64,000 bases of DNA from Sphingomonas oleivorans (lineage in GTDB: Bacteria > Pseudomonadota > Alphaproteobacteria > Sphingomonadales > Sphingomonadaceae). The stretch covers positions 62,001 through 126,000 of the forward strand of contig NZ_NWBU01000007.1 of the NCBI RefSeq assembly GCF_003050615.1. The letters run 5' to 3'. Positions within the stretch are counted from its first letter, which is position 1; each line of letters starts with the position of its first letter. The position numbers and the translations under genes were made by a program. A model generated the notes under the pieces. That model worked only from the letters and a program-made list of their open reading frames with translations. It did not search any database and was not told the DNA's origin. This document shows positions 45,386 through 54,543 of the stretch, piece by piece.

Positions 45386-46147
45386 ATGAACGCGTCCATG
45401 TCGATCCGTAGTTCCCACACCGTCCGTGCCGATCAGCTCCTCGTCGATCGCGGTCTTGTCGAAAGCCGCGCGCGCGGCCAGGCGCTGATCCTCGCCGGCC
45501 TCGTCTATGTCGCCGATCGCAAGGTCGCCAAGGCAGGGCAGGCGCTGCCGCTGGACGCCGCGATCGAGGTGCGCGGGCGCGATCATCCCTGGGTGTCGCG
45601 CGGCGGCATCAAGCTCGCCCATGCGCTCGATCATTTCGGCTGGGACGTGACGGGCGCGGTCGCGATCGATGTCGGCTCCTCCACCGGCGGCTTCACCGAC
45701 GTGCTGCTGACCAAGGGGGCGGCGCGCGTCTATGCGGTCGATTCGGGCACCAACCAGCTCGCCTGGAAGCTGCGGCAGGACGAGCGGGTGATCGTTCATG
45801 AACGGACTAATGCGCGCCATCTGACGGCGGCCGAGATCGTCGAGCCAGTCGATCTGGTGGTGTGTGATGCGAGCTTCATTTCGCTCGCCAAGGTGTTGGA
45901 AACGCCGCTTTCTTTTGCGAAACCGGGCGCGGGGTTGATCGCGCTGGTGAAGCCCCAGTTCGAGGCGGGGCGCGAGGAAGTGGGCAAGGGCGGTGTGGTG
46001 CGCGATCCGGCGGTCCATGAGCGGGTCTGCGCCGAGGCGGCCGAATGGGTGGCAGCGCAGGGCTGGACGGTCGAGGGGATCGTGCCGAGCCCGATCACCG
46101 GGCCGGAGGGGAATGTGGAATTCCTGCTCGCCGCGCGAAGGGGCTGA
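45386..46147 (+). CDS. tlyA: TlyA-family rRNA (cytidine-2'-O)-methyltransferase
   Basis: Methylates ribosomal RNA (in mycobacteria C1409 of 16S and C1920 of 23S; TlyA-I types only 23S). An N-terminal S4 RNA-binding domain (RADQLLVDRGLVESRARGQALI) is followed by a Rossmann methyltransferase domain with AIDVGSSTGGFTDVLL, the catalytic Lys/Asp/Lys/Glu set including VKPQFEAG. Start uncertain between ATG 45386 and 45398; a short frame from 45316 overlaps the start. 253 residues. Confidence 0.92.
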   Translation: MNASMSIRSSHTVRADQLLVDRGLVESRARGQALILAGLVYVADRKVAKAGQALPLDAAIEVRGRDHPWVSRGGIKLAHALDHFGWDVTGAVAIDVGSSTGGFTDVLLTKGAARVYAVDSGTNQLAWKLRQDERVIVHERTNARHLTAAEIVEPVDLVVCDASFISLAKVLETPLSFAKPGAGLIALVKPQFEAGREEVGKGGVVRDPAVHERVCAEAAEWVAAQGWTVEGIVPSPITGPEGNVEFLLAARRG

Positions 46148-46255
46148 ATCCCCCCGAAACAGCTTTGTCTTGTGCACTGCGACAATCTTTTGACAGCCAG
46201 GCCTCTCACCCGCTTGTCATCGCCCTGTCGCGCCATTAGCGATCCGCAACGACCC

Positions 46256-47311
46256 ATGCGCCCGATCCTGCCCATCCTCCTTTCCTGCCTCCTGATCTCC
46301 TGCGGCAAAGGCGGGGACGACAAGCCGCGCTCCGCGCCGCTGGTGACGGTAGCGCCCGTGGCCGGGGCGCGCTTCGTCGACCGGATCGACGCGCTCGGCA
46401 CGGCCCGCGCGCGCGAACAGGTAACGCTGGCGGCGCCCGTCACGCAGCGGATCGAGCGGCTCTATTTCGATGATGGCGGCTATGTGCGGCGCGGCCAGGT
46501 GATCGCCGTGCTGGCACAGGGGCAGCAATCGGCCCAGCTTGCCGATGCGCAGGCGCGCCAGCGCGAGGCGGACCAGCAGCTCACCCGGCTCCAGGCGCTC
46601 AAGGAGCGCGGCTTTGCCACCAATGCCAGCCTCGATACGCAGGTGGCGCTCGCCGCGCAGGCACGCGCTGCCGCCGCCGAGGCACGCGCGGCGATCGGCG
46701 ATCGGGTGATCCGCGCGCCCTTTTCGGGCTGGGTGTCGCTGCGCATGATCTCCGCAGGCGCGGTCGTGACGGCGGGCACCGAGATTGCGACGATCAGCGA
46801 TCTTTCCGAGATCAAGCTCGATTTCCCCGTGCCCGAGACGCTGCTCGGCGCCGTTCGCCCGGGCCAGCCGATCGCGGCCAAGGCGGCGGCCTTCCCGGAC
46901 ATGTCGTTCGCCGGGCGGATCGCGACGATCGATCCGGTGGTCGATCCCAATACGCGCGCGGTATTGGTGCGCGCCATCCTGCCCAATCCGGGCAATCGGC
47001 TGAAGCCCGGAATGCTGATGACCGTTGCGGTCGAATCCGCCCCGCGCATGGCGCCTTCGGTGCCCGAGCTGGCGGTGGTGGGGCAGGGCGAGCAGCGTTT
47101 CGTCTATCTCCTCCAGCCCGATCGCAGCGTGAAGCGGACGGCGGTGCGCGTCGGCGTGCGCGATGCCGGGCGCGTCGAGATCGTCCAGGGCGTGAAGCCG
47201 GGCGACAGGGTCGTGACCGAAGGGGTGGTCAAGCTTTCCGACGGCGCCAAGGTGCAGCTTGCCGGTGATGCCGACGCCAAGGCGGGCGCGTCCGCGAAAA
47301 AGGGGGGCTGA
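46256..47311 (+). CDS. RND efflux periplasmic adaptor (membrane fusion lipoprotein)
   Basis: Adaptor joining the RND pump to an outer-membrane channel. A lipobox LISC with C16 marks it as a lipoprotein. Lipoyl half-motifs (VTLAAPVTQRIERLYFDDGG and VIRAPFSGWVSLRMISAGAVV) flank an alpha-helical hairpin rich in Ala, Gln and Arg; a beta-barrel and membrane-proximal domain follow. 351 residues from ATG 46256. A candidate -35 TTGACA is at 46190 but the -10 is poor. Pairs with the pump gene 12 bases downstream. Confidence 0.92.
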   Translation: MRPILPILLSCLLISCGKGGDDKPRSAPLVTVAPVAGARFVDRIDALGTARAREQVTLAAPVTQRIERLYFDDGGYVRRGQVIAVLAQGQQSAQLADAQARQREADQQLTRLQALKERGFATNASLDTQVALAAQARAAAAEARAAIGDRVIRAPFSGWVSLRMISAGAVVTAGTEIATISDLSEIKLDFPVPETLLGAVRPGQPIAAKAAAFPDMSFAGRIATIDPVVDPNTRAVLVRAILPNPGNRLKPGMLMTVAVESAPRMAPSVPELAVVGQGEQRFVYLLQPDRSVKRTAVRVGVRDAGRVEIVQGVKPGDRVVTEGVVKLSDGAKVQLAGDADAKAGASAKKGG

Positions 47312-47323
47312 CGGGCAATCGCG

Positions 47324-50300
47324 ATGCAATTGTCCGATCTCTCCGTCCGACGCCCCGTCTTCGCCACCGTGCTGGCGATCCTGCTCACCATCATCGGCAT
47401 CGTCGCCTATTTCGCGCTCTCCGTCCGCGAATATCCGGACACCGATCCGCCGATCGTGTCGGTCGAGACGGTCTATCGGGGCGCCGCCGCCAATGTCGTC
47501 GAGAGCCGCGTCACGCAGGTGCTCGAAAGCCGGCTGTCGGGCATTGAGGGCATTCAGACGATCACCTCGCGCTCGCGCGACGGCCGGTCCGAGATCAGCA
47601 TCGAATTCAATCCCGGCCGGCCGGTGGATGCGGCGGCGAACGATGTGCGCGATCGGGTGGGCGGCGCCGCGCAGGACCTGCCCGACGATGTCGATCCGCC
47701 CGAGGTGCGCAAGGTCGATGCCGATGCGCAGCCGATCCTCTTCTTCAATCTCACTGCGCCGGGCATGTCGCGGCTGCAGCTGTCCGACTATGCCGACCGC
47801 AACCTTGTCGACCGCTTTTCCGCGATCGACGGCGTGGCGCGCGTCAATATCGGCGGCGAGGCGCGGCCGGCGATGCGCGTCTGGCTGCAGCCCGATCGGC
47901 TTGCCGCCTATCGGCTGACGCCGGCGGATGTGGAGCAGGCGCTGCGCCAGCAGAATGTGGAGCTGCCTGCCGGCCGCATCGAATCCGCGACGCAGAACGT
48001 CACCCTCCGCGTCGACCGCCAGTTCGTCAGCCCCGAACAATTTGCGCAGCTCGTCGTCTCGCGCGGGGCCGACGGCTATCTCGTCCGGCTGGGCGATGTC
48101 GCGCGTGTCGAGCAGGGGCCGGAGGATCGTTACCAATCCTATCATGCGAACGGTGCGCCGGCGGTCGGCATCAGCATCGTCCGCCAGTCGGGCGCGAACA
48201 CGCTGGCCGTGGCTGCGGCAGCCAAGAAGGTCGCGGCGGAGATGCAGCAGAGCCTGCCTCCGGGCATGAAGCTGGGCATCGCCATCGACAGCTCGCTGTT
48301 CATCGAGCGTGCGATCGAATCGGTGTGGCACACGCTGGGCGAGGCGGCGGTGCTGGTGGTGGTCGTGATCTTCCTGTTCCTGGGATCGTGGCGCGCGACG
48401 CTGATTCCTGCCGTCACCGTGCCGATCTGCCTGCTTGCCAGCTTCGCCGTGCTATGGGCCTGCGGCTTTTCGATCAACCTGCTGACGCTGCTCGCGCTCG
48501 TGCTCGCCATCGGCCTCGTCGTCGACGATGCGATCGTGGTGCTGGAGAATATCCATCACCGCATCGAGCAGGGCGAGCCGCCGCTGGTCGCCGCCTATCT
48601 CGGCACGCGCCAGGTGGGCTTCGCGGTCATTTCCACCACGCTCGTCGTCTGCGCCGTGTTCGTGCCGGTGATGTTCATCGCCGGGCAGACGGGCATGTTG
48701 TTCCGCGAGCTTGCCGCCGCCCTGATCGGATCGGTCGCCTTTTCGGGCTTCCTCGCCTTGAGCCTTGCGCCGATGCTCTGCTCCAAGCTGTTGCGCCATG
48801 AGGAGCGTGGCCGGCTCGCCCACTGGATCGAGGCGCGGTTTCAGCGGATCGAGGTGCGCTATGCCGCGATGCTGGACGGCGCGCTCGCCCGGCCGCTGAT
48901 CGTGCTGGCGAGCGTTGCGGCCTTCATCGTCGCGGCAGGCTTCCTCTATACGCTGCTTCGCTCCGAACTCGCGCCGCAGGAGGATGTCGGCCAGCTCCAG
49001 GTGCAGCTCAGCGCCGCCGAGGGCACCGGCTTCGACCAGATGGTCCGCTATGTCGACGATATCGAGCGCGCGGTGCTGCCGATGGTGGGGCAGGGCGCGG
49101 TCCGCCGCGTCATCGCGCGTGTTCCGTCCAATTTCGGTGCCAATGAGGATTTCAACGACGGCCGCCTCATCATCTTCCTGAAGCCCTGGGAGGAGCGGAG
49201 CGAGACGACGCAGGACGTGATCAACACGGTCAACAAGCAGTTGGCCAAGTCGCCCGCGCTGCGCGGCAATGCAGCGGCGCCGTCATCGCTCGGCCGGGGC
49301 CGTGGCCAGCCGCTCAATTTCGTGATCGCGGGCGCGACCTATGAGGATCTGGCCCGTGCGCGCGATCGCATCATCGCCGCCGCGCGCGACAACCCCGGCA
49401 TTCTGAACCTCGATTCCGATTATAAGGAAACCAAGCCCCAGCTGCTGATCGACGTGGATATGGCGCGCGCCGGCGATCTCGGCGTGTCGGTCGATGCCGT
49501 CAGCCAGGCGCTGCAGACGCTGATGGGCTCGCGCCGCGTTTCCACCTATGTCGATCGCGGCGAGGAATATCGCGTCGTGCTCCAGGCCGAGGAGGAAGGC
49601 CGGCTGGACGAGAAGGCGCTTTCCTCCGTCTATGTCCGCAGCATGTCCGGCGCGCTGGTGCCGCTGTCCAATCTCGTCCGCACGCGCGAGGGGGCGGGCG
49701 CCAAGGAGCTCGGCCGGTTCAACAAGCTGCGCGCCATCACGCTGACCGGCGGGCTCGCGCCGGGCTATTCACTGGGCGAGGCGCTGAGCTTCCTCGAGGA
49801 GCAGGCGGCAGCTGCGCCCGAGGTGACGGCGGTGGGTTATCGCGGCGAGAGCCAGGCCTTCAAGGAAGCGGGAGGATCGATCCTGATCGTCTTCGCGCTC
49901 ACCATCCTTGTCGTCTATCTGCTGCTCGCCGCCCAGTTCGAAAGCTTCATCCACCCGGCCGTGATCATCACCACCGTACCCTTGGCGGTGGCGGGCGGCA
50001 TCGTCGGCCTCGCCGTGATGGGCCAGACGATCAATCTCTACAGCCAGGTCGGCATCGTGATGCTGGTGGGCCTGGCCGCCAAGAACGGCATATTGATCGT
50101 CGAATTCGCCAATCAGCTGCGCGACGAGGGCGTCGCCTTCGCGACCGCCATCCGCCAGGCCTCCATCCGCCGCTTGCGGCCGATCCTGATGACCTCAATC
50201 GCGACGGTTGCCGGCGCGGTGCCGCTGATGGTGGCGAGCGGGGCGGGGGCGGCTGCGCGTCGGTCGATCGGCGTGGTGGTGGTATGGGGCGTCAGCCTTG

Positions 50301-50422
50301 CCACGCTCATCACGCTTTTTCTGATTCCGCTGCTCTATGCGATGCTCGCGCGGAAAACGGGCTCGCCCGAGGCGGTTTCCCGCAGGCTGGAGGCCGCGCT
50401 CGCGCCGCAGCCCGCGGAGTAG
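47324..50422 (+). CDS. RND-family multidrug efflux permease
   Basis: Inner-membrane proton-driven pump of the AcrB/HAE1 family. The 1032-residue protein opens with the usual LSDLSVRRPVFATVLAILL, contains the TM4 proton-relay pair in GLVVDDAIVVLENI, the RND signature region MTSIATVAGAVPLM, and twelve predicted helices with two large periplasmic loops. No outer-membrane channel gene follows, so it probably uses a TolC-like protein encoded elsewhere. Substrate cannot be read from sequence. Confidence 0.94.
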   Translation: MQLSDLSVRRPVFATVLAILLTIIGIVAYFALSVREYPDTDPPIVSVETVYRGAAANVVESRVTQVLESRLSGIEGIQTITSRSRDGRSEISIEFNPGRPVDAAANDVRDRVGGAAQDLPDDVDPPEVRKVDADAQPILFFNLTAPGMSRLQLSDYADRNLVDRFSAIDGVARVNIGGEARPAMRVWLQPDRLAAYRLTPADVEQALRQQNVELPAGRIESATQNVTLRVDRQFVSPEQFAQLVVSRGADGYLVRLGDVARVEQGPEDRYQSYHANGAPAVGISIVRQSGANTLAVAAAAKKVAAEMQQSLPPGMKLGIAIDSSLFIERAIESVWHTLGEAAVLVVVVIFLFLGSWRATLIPAVTVPICLLASFAVLWACGFSINLLTLLALVLAIGLVVDDAIVVLENIHHRIEQGEPPLVAAYLGTRQVGFAVISTTLVVCAVFVPVMFIAGQTGMLFRELAAALIGSVAFSGFLALSLAPMLCSKLLRHEERGRLAHWIEARFQRIEVRYAAMLDGALARPLIVLASVAAFIVAAGFLYTLLRSELAPQEDVGQLQVQLSAAEGTGFDQMVRYVDDIERAVLPMVGQGAVRRVIARVPSNFGANEDFNDGRLIIFLKPWEERSETTQDVINTVNKQLAKSPALRGNAAAPSSLGRGRGQPLNFVIAGATYEDLARARDRIIAAARDNPGILNLDSDYKETKPQLLIDVDMARAGDLGVSVDAVSQALQTLMGSRRVSTYVDRGEEYRVVLQAEEEGRLDEKALSSVYVRSMSGALVPLSNLVRTREGAGAKELGRFNKLRAITLTGGLAPGYSLGEALSFLEEQAAAAPEVTAVGYRGESQAFKEAGGSILIVFALTILVVYLLLAAQFESFIHPAVIITTVPLAVAGGIVGLAVMGQTINLYSQVGIVMLVGLAAKNGILIVEFANQLRDEGVAFATAIRQASIRRLRPILMTSIATVAGAVPLMVASGAGAAARRSIGVVVVWGVSLATLITLFLIPLLYAMLARKTGSPEAVSRRLEAALAPQPAE

Positions 50423-50526
50423 ATTTTTCCCGATTTCCGCGGAAATCCGTGGATGGAGCTTGCGCCTATCCCGCCCAGCCCCCAAATCTGGCCGAGATGA
50501 TCAACGCCTCCGAGGAGCCGGGCCAA

Positions 50527-50826
50527 ATGCAGAGCGAGAACCGCTTTTTCGACGATTTCGTGAAGATGGTGAACGGCGCCGCCGGCACGCTGGCCGGCAT
50601 GGGCCGCGAGGCGGAGGCCGCCGCGCGCGAACGTGCCCGGGAATGGATCGGCGGACTCGATTTCGTCAGCCGTGACGAGTTCGAGGCGGTGAAGGCCATG
50701 GCCGCCGCCGCGCGCGACGAGGCCGATGCGCTGAAGGCCCGGCTCGACGCGCTCGAGGCCAGATCCACGGGCAAGGCGGGCAAGGCCGGGCCCGCGACGC
50801 CACCGGCGGCGGGGTTGGACATCTGA
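50527..50826 (+). CDS. UbiK-like accessory factor (BMFP family)
   Basis: Small coiled-coil protein of the BMFP/DUF526 family; in E. coli UbiK assists ubiquinone synthesis by binding UbiJ. The 99-residue protein starts MQSENRFFDDFVKMVNG and has an amphipathic helix, then FVSRDEFEAVKAMAAAARDE and a coiled coil to about residue 80. GAGGAG lies 10 bases before ATG 50527; ATG 50497 is in frame but less likely. Confidence 0.82.
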   Translation: MQSENRFFDDFVKMVNGAAGTLAGMGREAEAAARERAREWIGGLDFVSRDEFEAVKAMAAAARDEADALKARLDALEARSTGKAGKAGPATPPAAGLDI

Positions 50827-50898
50827 TCCCGCTTTTTTCATCCACAGATTTGTCGCCGCTCCGGCGGGGCGGCGCTTGCCTATCTCCGGTCGCAGGTT

Positions 50899-50931
50899 CA
50901 CCATATATTGCGGCGGATCCACCATATATTG
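50899..50931. promoter_or_regulatory. two direct copies of CACCATATATTG, 21 bases apart
   Basis: Exact 12-base copies start at 50899 and 50920. The 21-base spacing is two turns of the helix, which suits a regulator binding twice on the same face. They lie 25-57 bases before the YbjN-domain gene ATG. Confidence 0.55.
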
Positions 50932-50955
50932 GGGCTGCCGCCGGGAAGGGAGCCC

Positions 50956-51465
50956 ATGACGGTCGACGAATATGAAGCCGCGCGCGAAGGCGGCGCCCCC
51001 ATCGACATACTCGAACATTATTTCGAGGCGCATGGCTGGGCCAATGAGCGTACCTCCGATGAGGAGATCGTCGCCAGCTTCCAGGGAAGCTGGGCGCAAT
51101 ATGAACTGCGCGCCGTGTGGCGGGACGAGGATCGCGTCCTCCAATTCCTGGCCCTACCCGATATTCGCGTGCCGGCGGACAAGCGCGGCTCGGTCTATGA
51201 GACGCTGGGCTTGATCAACGAGCAGCTCTGGATCGGCCATTTCGAAATGTGGGCGAGCTCGGGCATGCTGCTGTTCCGCCATGCCGCCCTGCTCGATTCC
51301 GAGCGCGACGCGGCGCTGACGCTCGATCAGGCGGAAACGCTGGTGGAAGCCGCGATCGACGAATGCGAGCGCTTCTATCCGGTGTTCCAGTTCGTCCTGT
51401 GGGGCGACAAGAGCCCGCAGGAGGCGATTTCCGCCGCACTGATCGAGACGCAGGGCGAGGCCTGA
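50956..51465 (+). CDS. YbjN domain protein
   Basis: Cytoplasmic YbjN-family protein (169 residues), function uncertain; related proteins resemble type III secretion chaperones in fold and affect motility and stress traits in E. coli. Seen are the acidic N-terminus, DILEHYFEAHGWANE, SWAQYELRAVWRDEDRVLQF and LGLINEQLWIGHFEMWASSG. ATG 50956 follows a GGGAAGGGAG ribosome site; the upstream frame from 50908 overlaps the tandem operator-like copies. Nine bases before proC, likely co-transcribed. Confidence 0.85.
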   Translation: MTVDEYEAAREGGAPIDILEHYFEAHGWANERTSDEEIVASFQGSWAQYELRAVWRDEDRVLQFLALPDIRVPADKRGSVYETLGLINEQLWIGHFEMWASSGMLLFRHAALLDSERDAALTLDQAETLVEAAIDECERFYPVFQFVLWGDKSPQEAISAALIETQGEA

Positions 51466-51473
51466 CGCCCGGC

Positions 51474-52292
51474 ATGGCATTTCCGATCGAAGGGCCCGTC
51501 TGGCTGGTCGGCGCGGGCAATATGGGTGGCGCGATGCTGCGCCGCTGGCTCGATGCCGGGCTCGATCCGGCGCAGGTGACCGTGATCCGTCGCACGGCCG
51601 AGCCGGTCGCGCCGGGCGTGACCGTGCTCACCATGCCGCCGCCCGACGGGCCGAGCCCGACCATGCTGATGCTCGCGGTGAAGCCGCAGGCGCTGGATCA
51701 GGTGGCGCCGCTGATCGCGCCCGCGCTGGCTACGGAAACGCTGCTCGTATCGATCCTGGCGGGCGTCGAGACGGCATCGCTGCGCGCGCGCTTTCCCAAT
51801 CCTTCCGCCATAGTGCGCGCCATGCCGAACACGCCGGTCGCGATCGGCAAGGGCGTGGTGGCGCTTGGTGGCGAGGGGCTCGATCCCGTCGCGCGGCGCC
51901 TGGCGGAGGCGCTGATGGCGCCGCTCGGGCTGGTCGAATGGGTCGATGAGGCGCTGTTCGATGCGGTGACGGCGCTCGCCGGCTCGGGTCCCGCCTTCTT
52001 GTTCCGCTTCATCGATGCGCTGGGCGCGGCGGGGGCATCGATCGGTCTTCCGGCAGATCAGGCGGCGCGGCTGGCGCTGGCGACGGTCGAGGGATCAGCG
52101 CTGCTCGCCGCGACCGCCGACGAATCCCCGGCGCTGCTGGCGGACCGGGTGGCGAGCCCCGGCGGCAGCACGCGCAAGGGGCTGGACGTGCTCGACGAGG
52201 GTGGCGCGCTGGTGAAGCTCCTCTCGGCGATGCTCGCCGCCTCCGCCCGCCGCAACGCCGAACTGGCCGAGGCCGCGCGTAACGCAGCCTAA
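51474..52292 (+). CDS. proC: pyrroline-5-carboxylate reductase
   Basis: Last step of proline synthesis. The 272-residue protein has the NADPH-binding VWLVGAGNMGGAML, VKPQALDQV, RAMPNTPVAIGKG, SGSGPAFLF-type segment (ALAGSGPAFLF), and the signature SPGGSTRKGLDVLDEGG. Follows the YbjN gene closely. Confidence 0.95.
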   Translation: MAFPIEGPVWLVGAGNMGGAMLRRWLDAGLDPAQVTVIRRTAEPVAPGVTVLTMPPPDGPSPTMLMLAVKPQALDQVAPLIAPALATETLLVSILAGVETASLRARFPNPSAIVRAMPNTPVAIGKGVVALGGEGLDPVARRLAEALMAPLGLVEWVDEALFDAVTALAGSGPAFLFRFIDALGAAGASIGLPADQAARLALATVEGSALLAATADESPALLADRVASPGGSTRKGLDVLDEGGALVKLLSAMLAASARRNAELAEAARNAA

Positions 52293-52293
52293 G

Positions 52294-52331
52294 CCCATCG
52301 TCGCCCCGGCATAGGCAGGGGCGACGATGGG
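52294..52331. repeat. 38-base inverted repeat after proC
   Basis: CCCATCGTCGCCCC and GGGGCGACGATGGG, perfect 14-base arms around a 10-base loop, two bases after the proC stop. A strong hairpin without a T run; may act as a transcript-end structure for proC. Confidence 0.75.
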
Positions 52332-52445
52332 TAGGGGGCGCAGATCGTTTCGGTCCGACATCCATTTGCCGATCCCGGAAAATTCGCACAGGATGGCTGC
52401 CATCCGGCCGCCGCCTGCGACGTTGCCGATGATTTTCGGGGGACG

Positions 52446-54311
52446 ATGATGACCGATATTTCACGCCGCGACCTGCTGCTTTCCGCCGGCACGTTCGCCG
52501 CGCTCGCGGCTGCCAATCCGGCCCTTGCTGCGGCTGAGGCGGGCACGGCCGCCGCCTGGGACCTGACCGAGCTCTACCCGACCGACGCGGAATGGAATGC
52601 GGCGCGCGAGGCGGCTGCCAAAGCGGTGCCCGGCCTTTTGCGCTACAAGGGCATGCTGGGCGGGAGCGCCGCCACGCTCAAGGCCGCACTTCAGGCCATC
52701 TCCGATCTCAGCCGGCAGGTCTATCGCATCTATGTCTATGCCAGCCTGAAGGCGGATGAGGATCTGCGTGTCGCCGTCAATCAGGAGCGTCGGCAGCAGG
52801 TGACGGACCTCGCCACCGCATTGGGCGAGGCGACCGCCTGGTTCAATCCCGAGCTGCTTGCTGTGGGCAAGCCGAAGATAGATGGCTTTCTCGCTGCCGA
52901 TCCGGGCCTCGCCAAATGCCGTTTTGGGCTGGAAGACGTGCTGCGCCAGGCGCCGCATACGCTGGGCGAGGAGGGCGAGGGCATCATCGCGGCGGCGGGC
53001 ACGCTTCAGGCGGCGCCGCAGGATATTCGCGGCCAGATCGTCTCTTCGGACATGCCGCGCGCCGAGGTAACGCTTTCGACCGGCGTCAAGGCGACGCTCG
53101 ACGATCAGGGCTATACCATGCATCGCGACGCGCCCGACCGGGCGGACCGCAAGCTGGTGTTCGACAATTTCTGGCAGAGCTACGGCAAGTTCGAAAGCGC
53201 GCTCGGCGCGGCGCTTGCGGCGCGGATCAAGGGCGACATGTTCGCCGCCCGGGCACGCAAATATGGCAATTCGCTGGAAGCTGCGCTGTCCGCCGACAAT
53301 ATTCCCGAGACGGTCTATCGCACGCTCGTCGCCGAAACCAATCGCGGCCTGCCCGTGCTCCATCGCTATTTCGAGCTGCGCCGGCGGATGCTGAAGCTGC
53401 CGGACATGCATTATTACGACATTTATCCGCCGCTGGTGTCGCTCGACCGCAAATTCACCCTGCCGGAGATGCGCGCGATCACGCTGGAGGCGCTGAAGCC
53501 GCTCGGCAAGCCTTATGCCGATCAACTGGCGCGGGCCACGGCGGCGAAATGGATGGATCCGTTGCCGCGCAAGGGCAAGCGATCGGGCGCCTATATGAAC
53601 CCTGGCGCCTATGATGTGCATCCCTATCTGCTGCTCAACCTTTCCGAAAATTATGATGGGCTGACGACCTACGCGCATGAATGGGGCCATGCGATGCATT
53701 CGCTGCTCGCCAATGCCGCCCAGCCGTTCGAGACCGCCAACTATTCGATCTTCACCGCCGAGATCGCGTCCACCTGCAACGAGCAGATCCTCGTCCAGCA
53801 TATGCTGGAGAGAGCGAAAACGCGCGAGGAAAAGCTCTTCTATCTCGGCCAGCAGATGGAAAGCTTCCGCGGCACATTCTTCCGCCAGGCGATGTTCGCC
53901 GAATTCGAACTGGCGATCCATGATCTGGCCGAGAAAGGGGAGGGGCTTTCCGGCGCCCGTTTCACGGCCATCTATCTCGATCTTCTGAAGAAATATCATG
54001 GGCCGAAGGTGGAGATCGATCCGGCCTATGCGATCGAATGGGCCTATATCAATCATTTCTACATGAACTTCTATGTGTTCAAATATGCTACGTCGATCGC
54101 GGGTGCGGTCTATTTCGCGCAAGATATTGCGGGCGGCGGTGCTGCCGCGCGCGATCGCTATCTGGCCGTGCTGAAGGCCGGCGGATCCGATTATCCGACC
54201 GAGATATTGAAGCGCGCCGGGCTCGATATGGCGACGCCTGCCCCCTATCGCGCGCTCGTTTCCGCCTTCGACCGAACGCTCGATCAGGCGGAGGCGCTGC
54301 TGGCCGGCTAG
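52446..54311 (+). CDS. M3-family oligoendopeptidase (PepF-like) with Tat signal
   Basis: Zinc metallopeptidase. The catalytic HExxH is HEWGH (H411, E412, H415) and the third ligand Glu lies in FTAEIAST near 439; DVHPYLLLN and the C-terminal EWAYINHFYMNFY are typical of M3B. The N-terminus is a twin-arginine signal (ISRRDLLLSAGTFAALAAANPALA), so this enzyme is exported, unlike cytoplasmic PepF. 621 residues. Start could be 52446 or 52449. TatABC are encoded in this same window. Confidence 0.92.
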   Translation: MMTDISRRDLLLSAGTFAALAAANPALAAAEAGTAAAWDLTELYPTDAEWNAAREAAAKAVPGLLRYKGMLGGSAATLKAALQAISDLSRQVYRIYVYASLKADEDLRVAVNQERRQQVTDLATALGEATAWFNPELLAVGKPKIDGFLAADPGLAKCRFGLEDVLRQAPHTLGEEGEGIIAAAGTLQAAPQDIRGQIVSSDMPRAEVTLSTGVKATLDDQGYTMHRDAPDRADRKLVFDNFWQSYGKFESALGAALAARIKGDMFAARARKYGNSLEAALSADNIPETVYRTLVAETNRGLPVLHRYFELRRRMLKLPDMHYYDIYPPLVSLDRKFTLPEMRAITLEALKPLGKPYADQLARATAAKWMDPLPRKGKRSGAYMNPGAYDVHPYLLLNLSENYDGLTTYAHEWGHAMHSLLANAAQPFETANYSIFTAEIASTCNEQILVQHMLERAKTREEKLFYLGQQMESFRGTFFRQAMFAEFELAIHDLAEKGEGLSGARFTAIYLDLLKKYHGPKVEIDPAYAIEWAYINHFYMNFYVFKYATSIAGAVYFAQDIAGGGAAARDRYLAVLKAGGSDYPTEILKRAGLDMATPAPYRALVSAFDRTLDQAEALLAG

Positions 54312-54400
54312 GCACCAACCTCTATCGCCGCACGAAAGAGGGCTGGCGGCTTGCCTATGAGCATCTCTCCGCAGCACCGAAGGCGAAGCCGGCTTCCTGA
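54311..54400 (+). pseudogene. 3' fragment of a SnoaL/DUF4440-like gene
   Basis: The frame starting at the base where the peptidase stop ends reads GTNLYRRTKEGWRLAYEHLS and closes at 54398-54400. This matches the last strand of SnoaL-like (nuclear transport factor 2 fold) proteins, where an R-R-T-x-x-G-W-R---EH-S pattern is typical. The rest of the gene is missing; the fragment abuts the peptidase stop codon. Short, so chance resemblance is possible. Confidence 0.5.
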
Positions 54401-54543
54401 CGGCAAGCGTGGGGCCGATCACGGATCGGCGCGCGTGTCGCCCGTTTCGTCGCTCTCGCCGGCGAGAGCCGCGCGCGGGCCTCATCGCTTCACCTGAGAT
54501 CTGCTAAAGTCGGGTGAATTCAATGCGAAGTGGGGGCTTGCGA

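Noticed and set aside
46190-46225. Sigma-70 promoter before the efflux adaptor gene
   Set aside because: TTGACA is present but no acceptable -10 lies 16-18 bases further; only mentioned in the gene entry.
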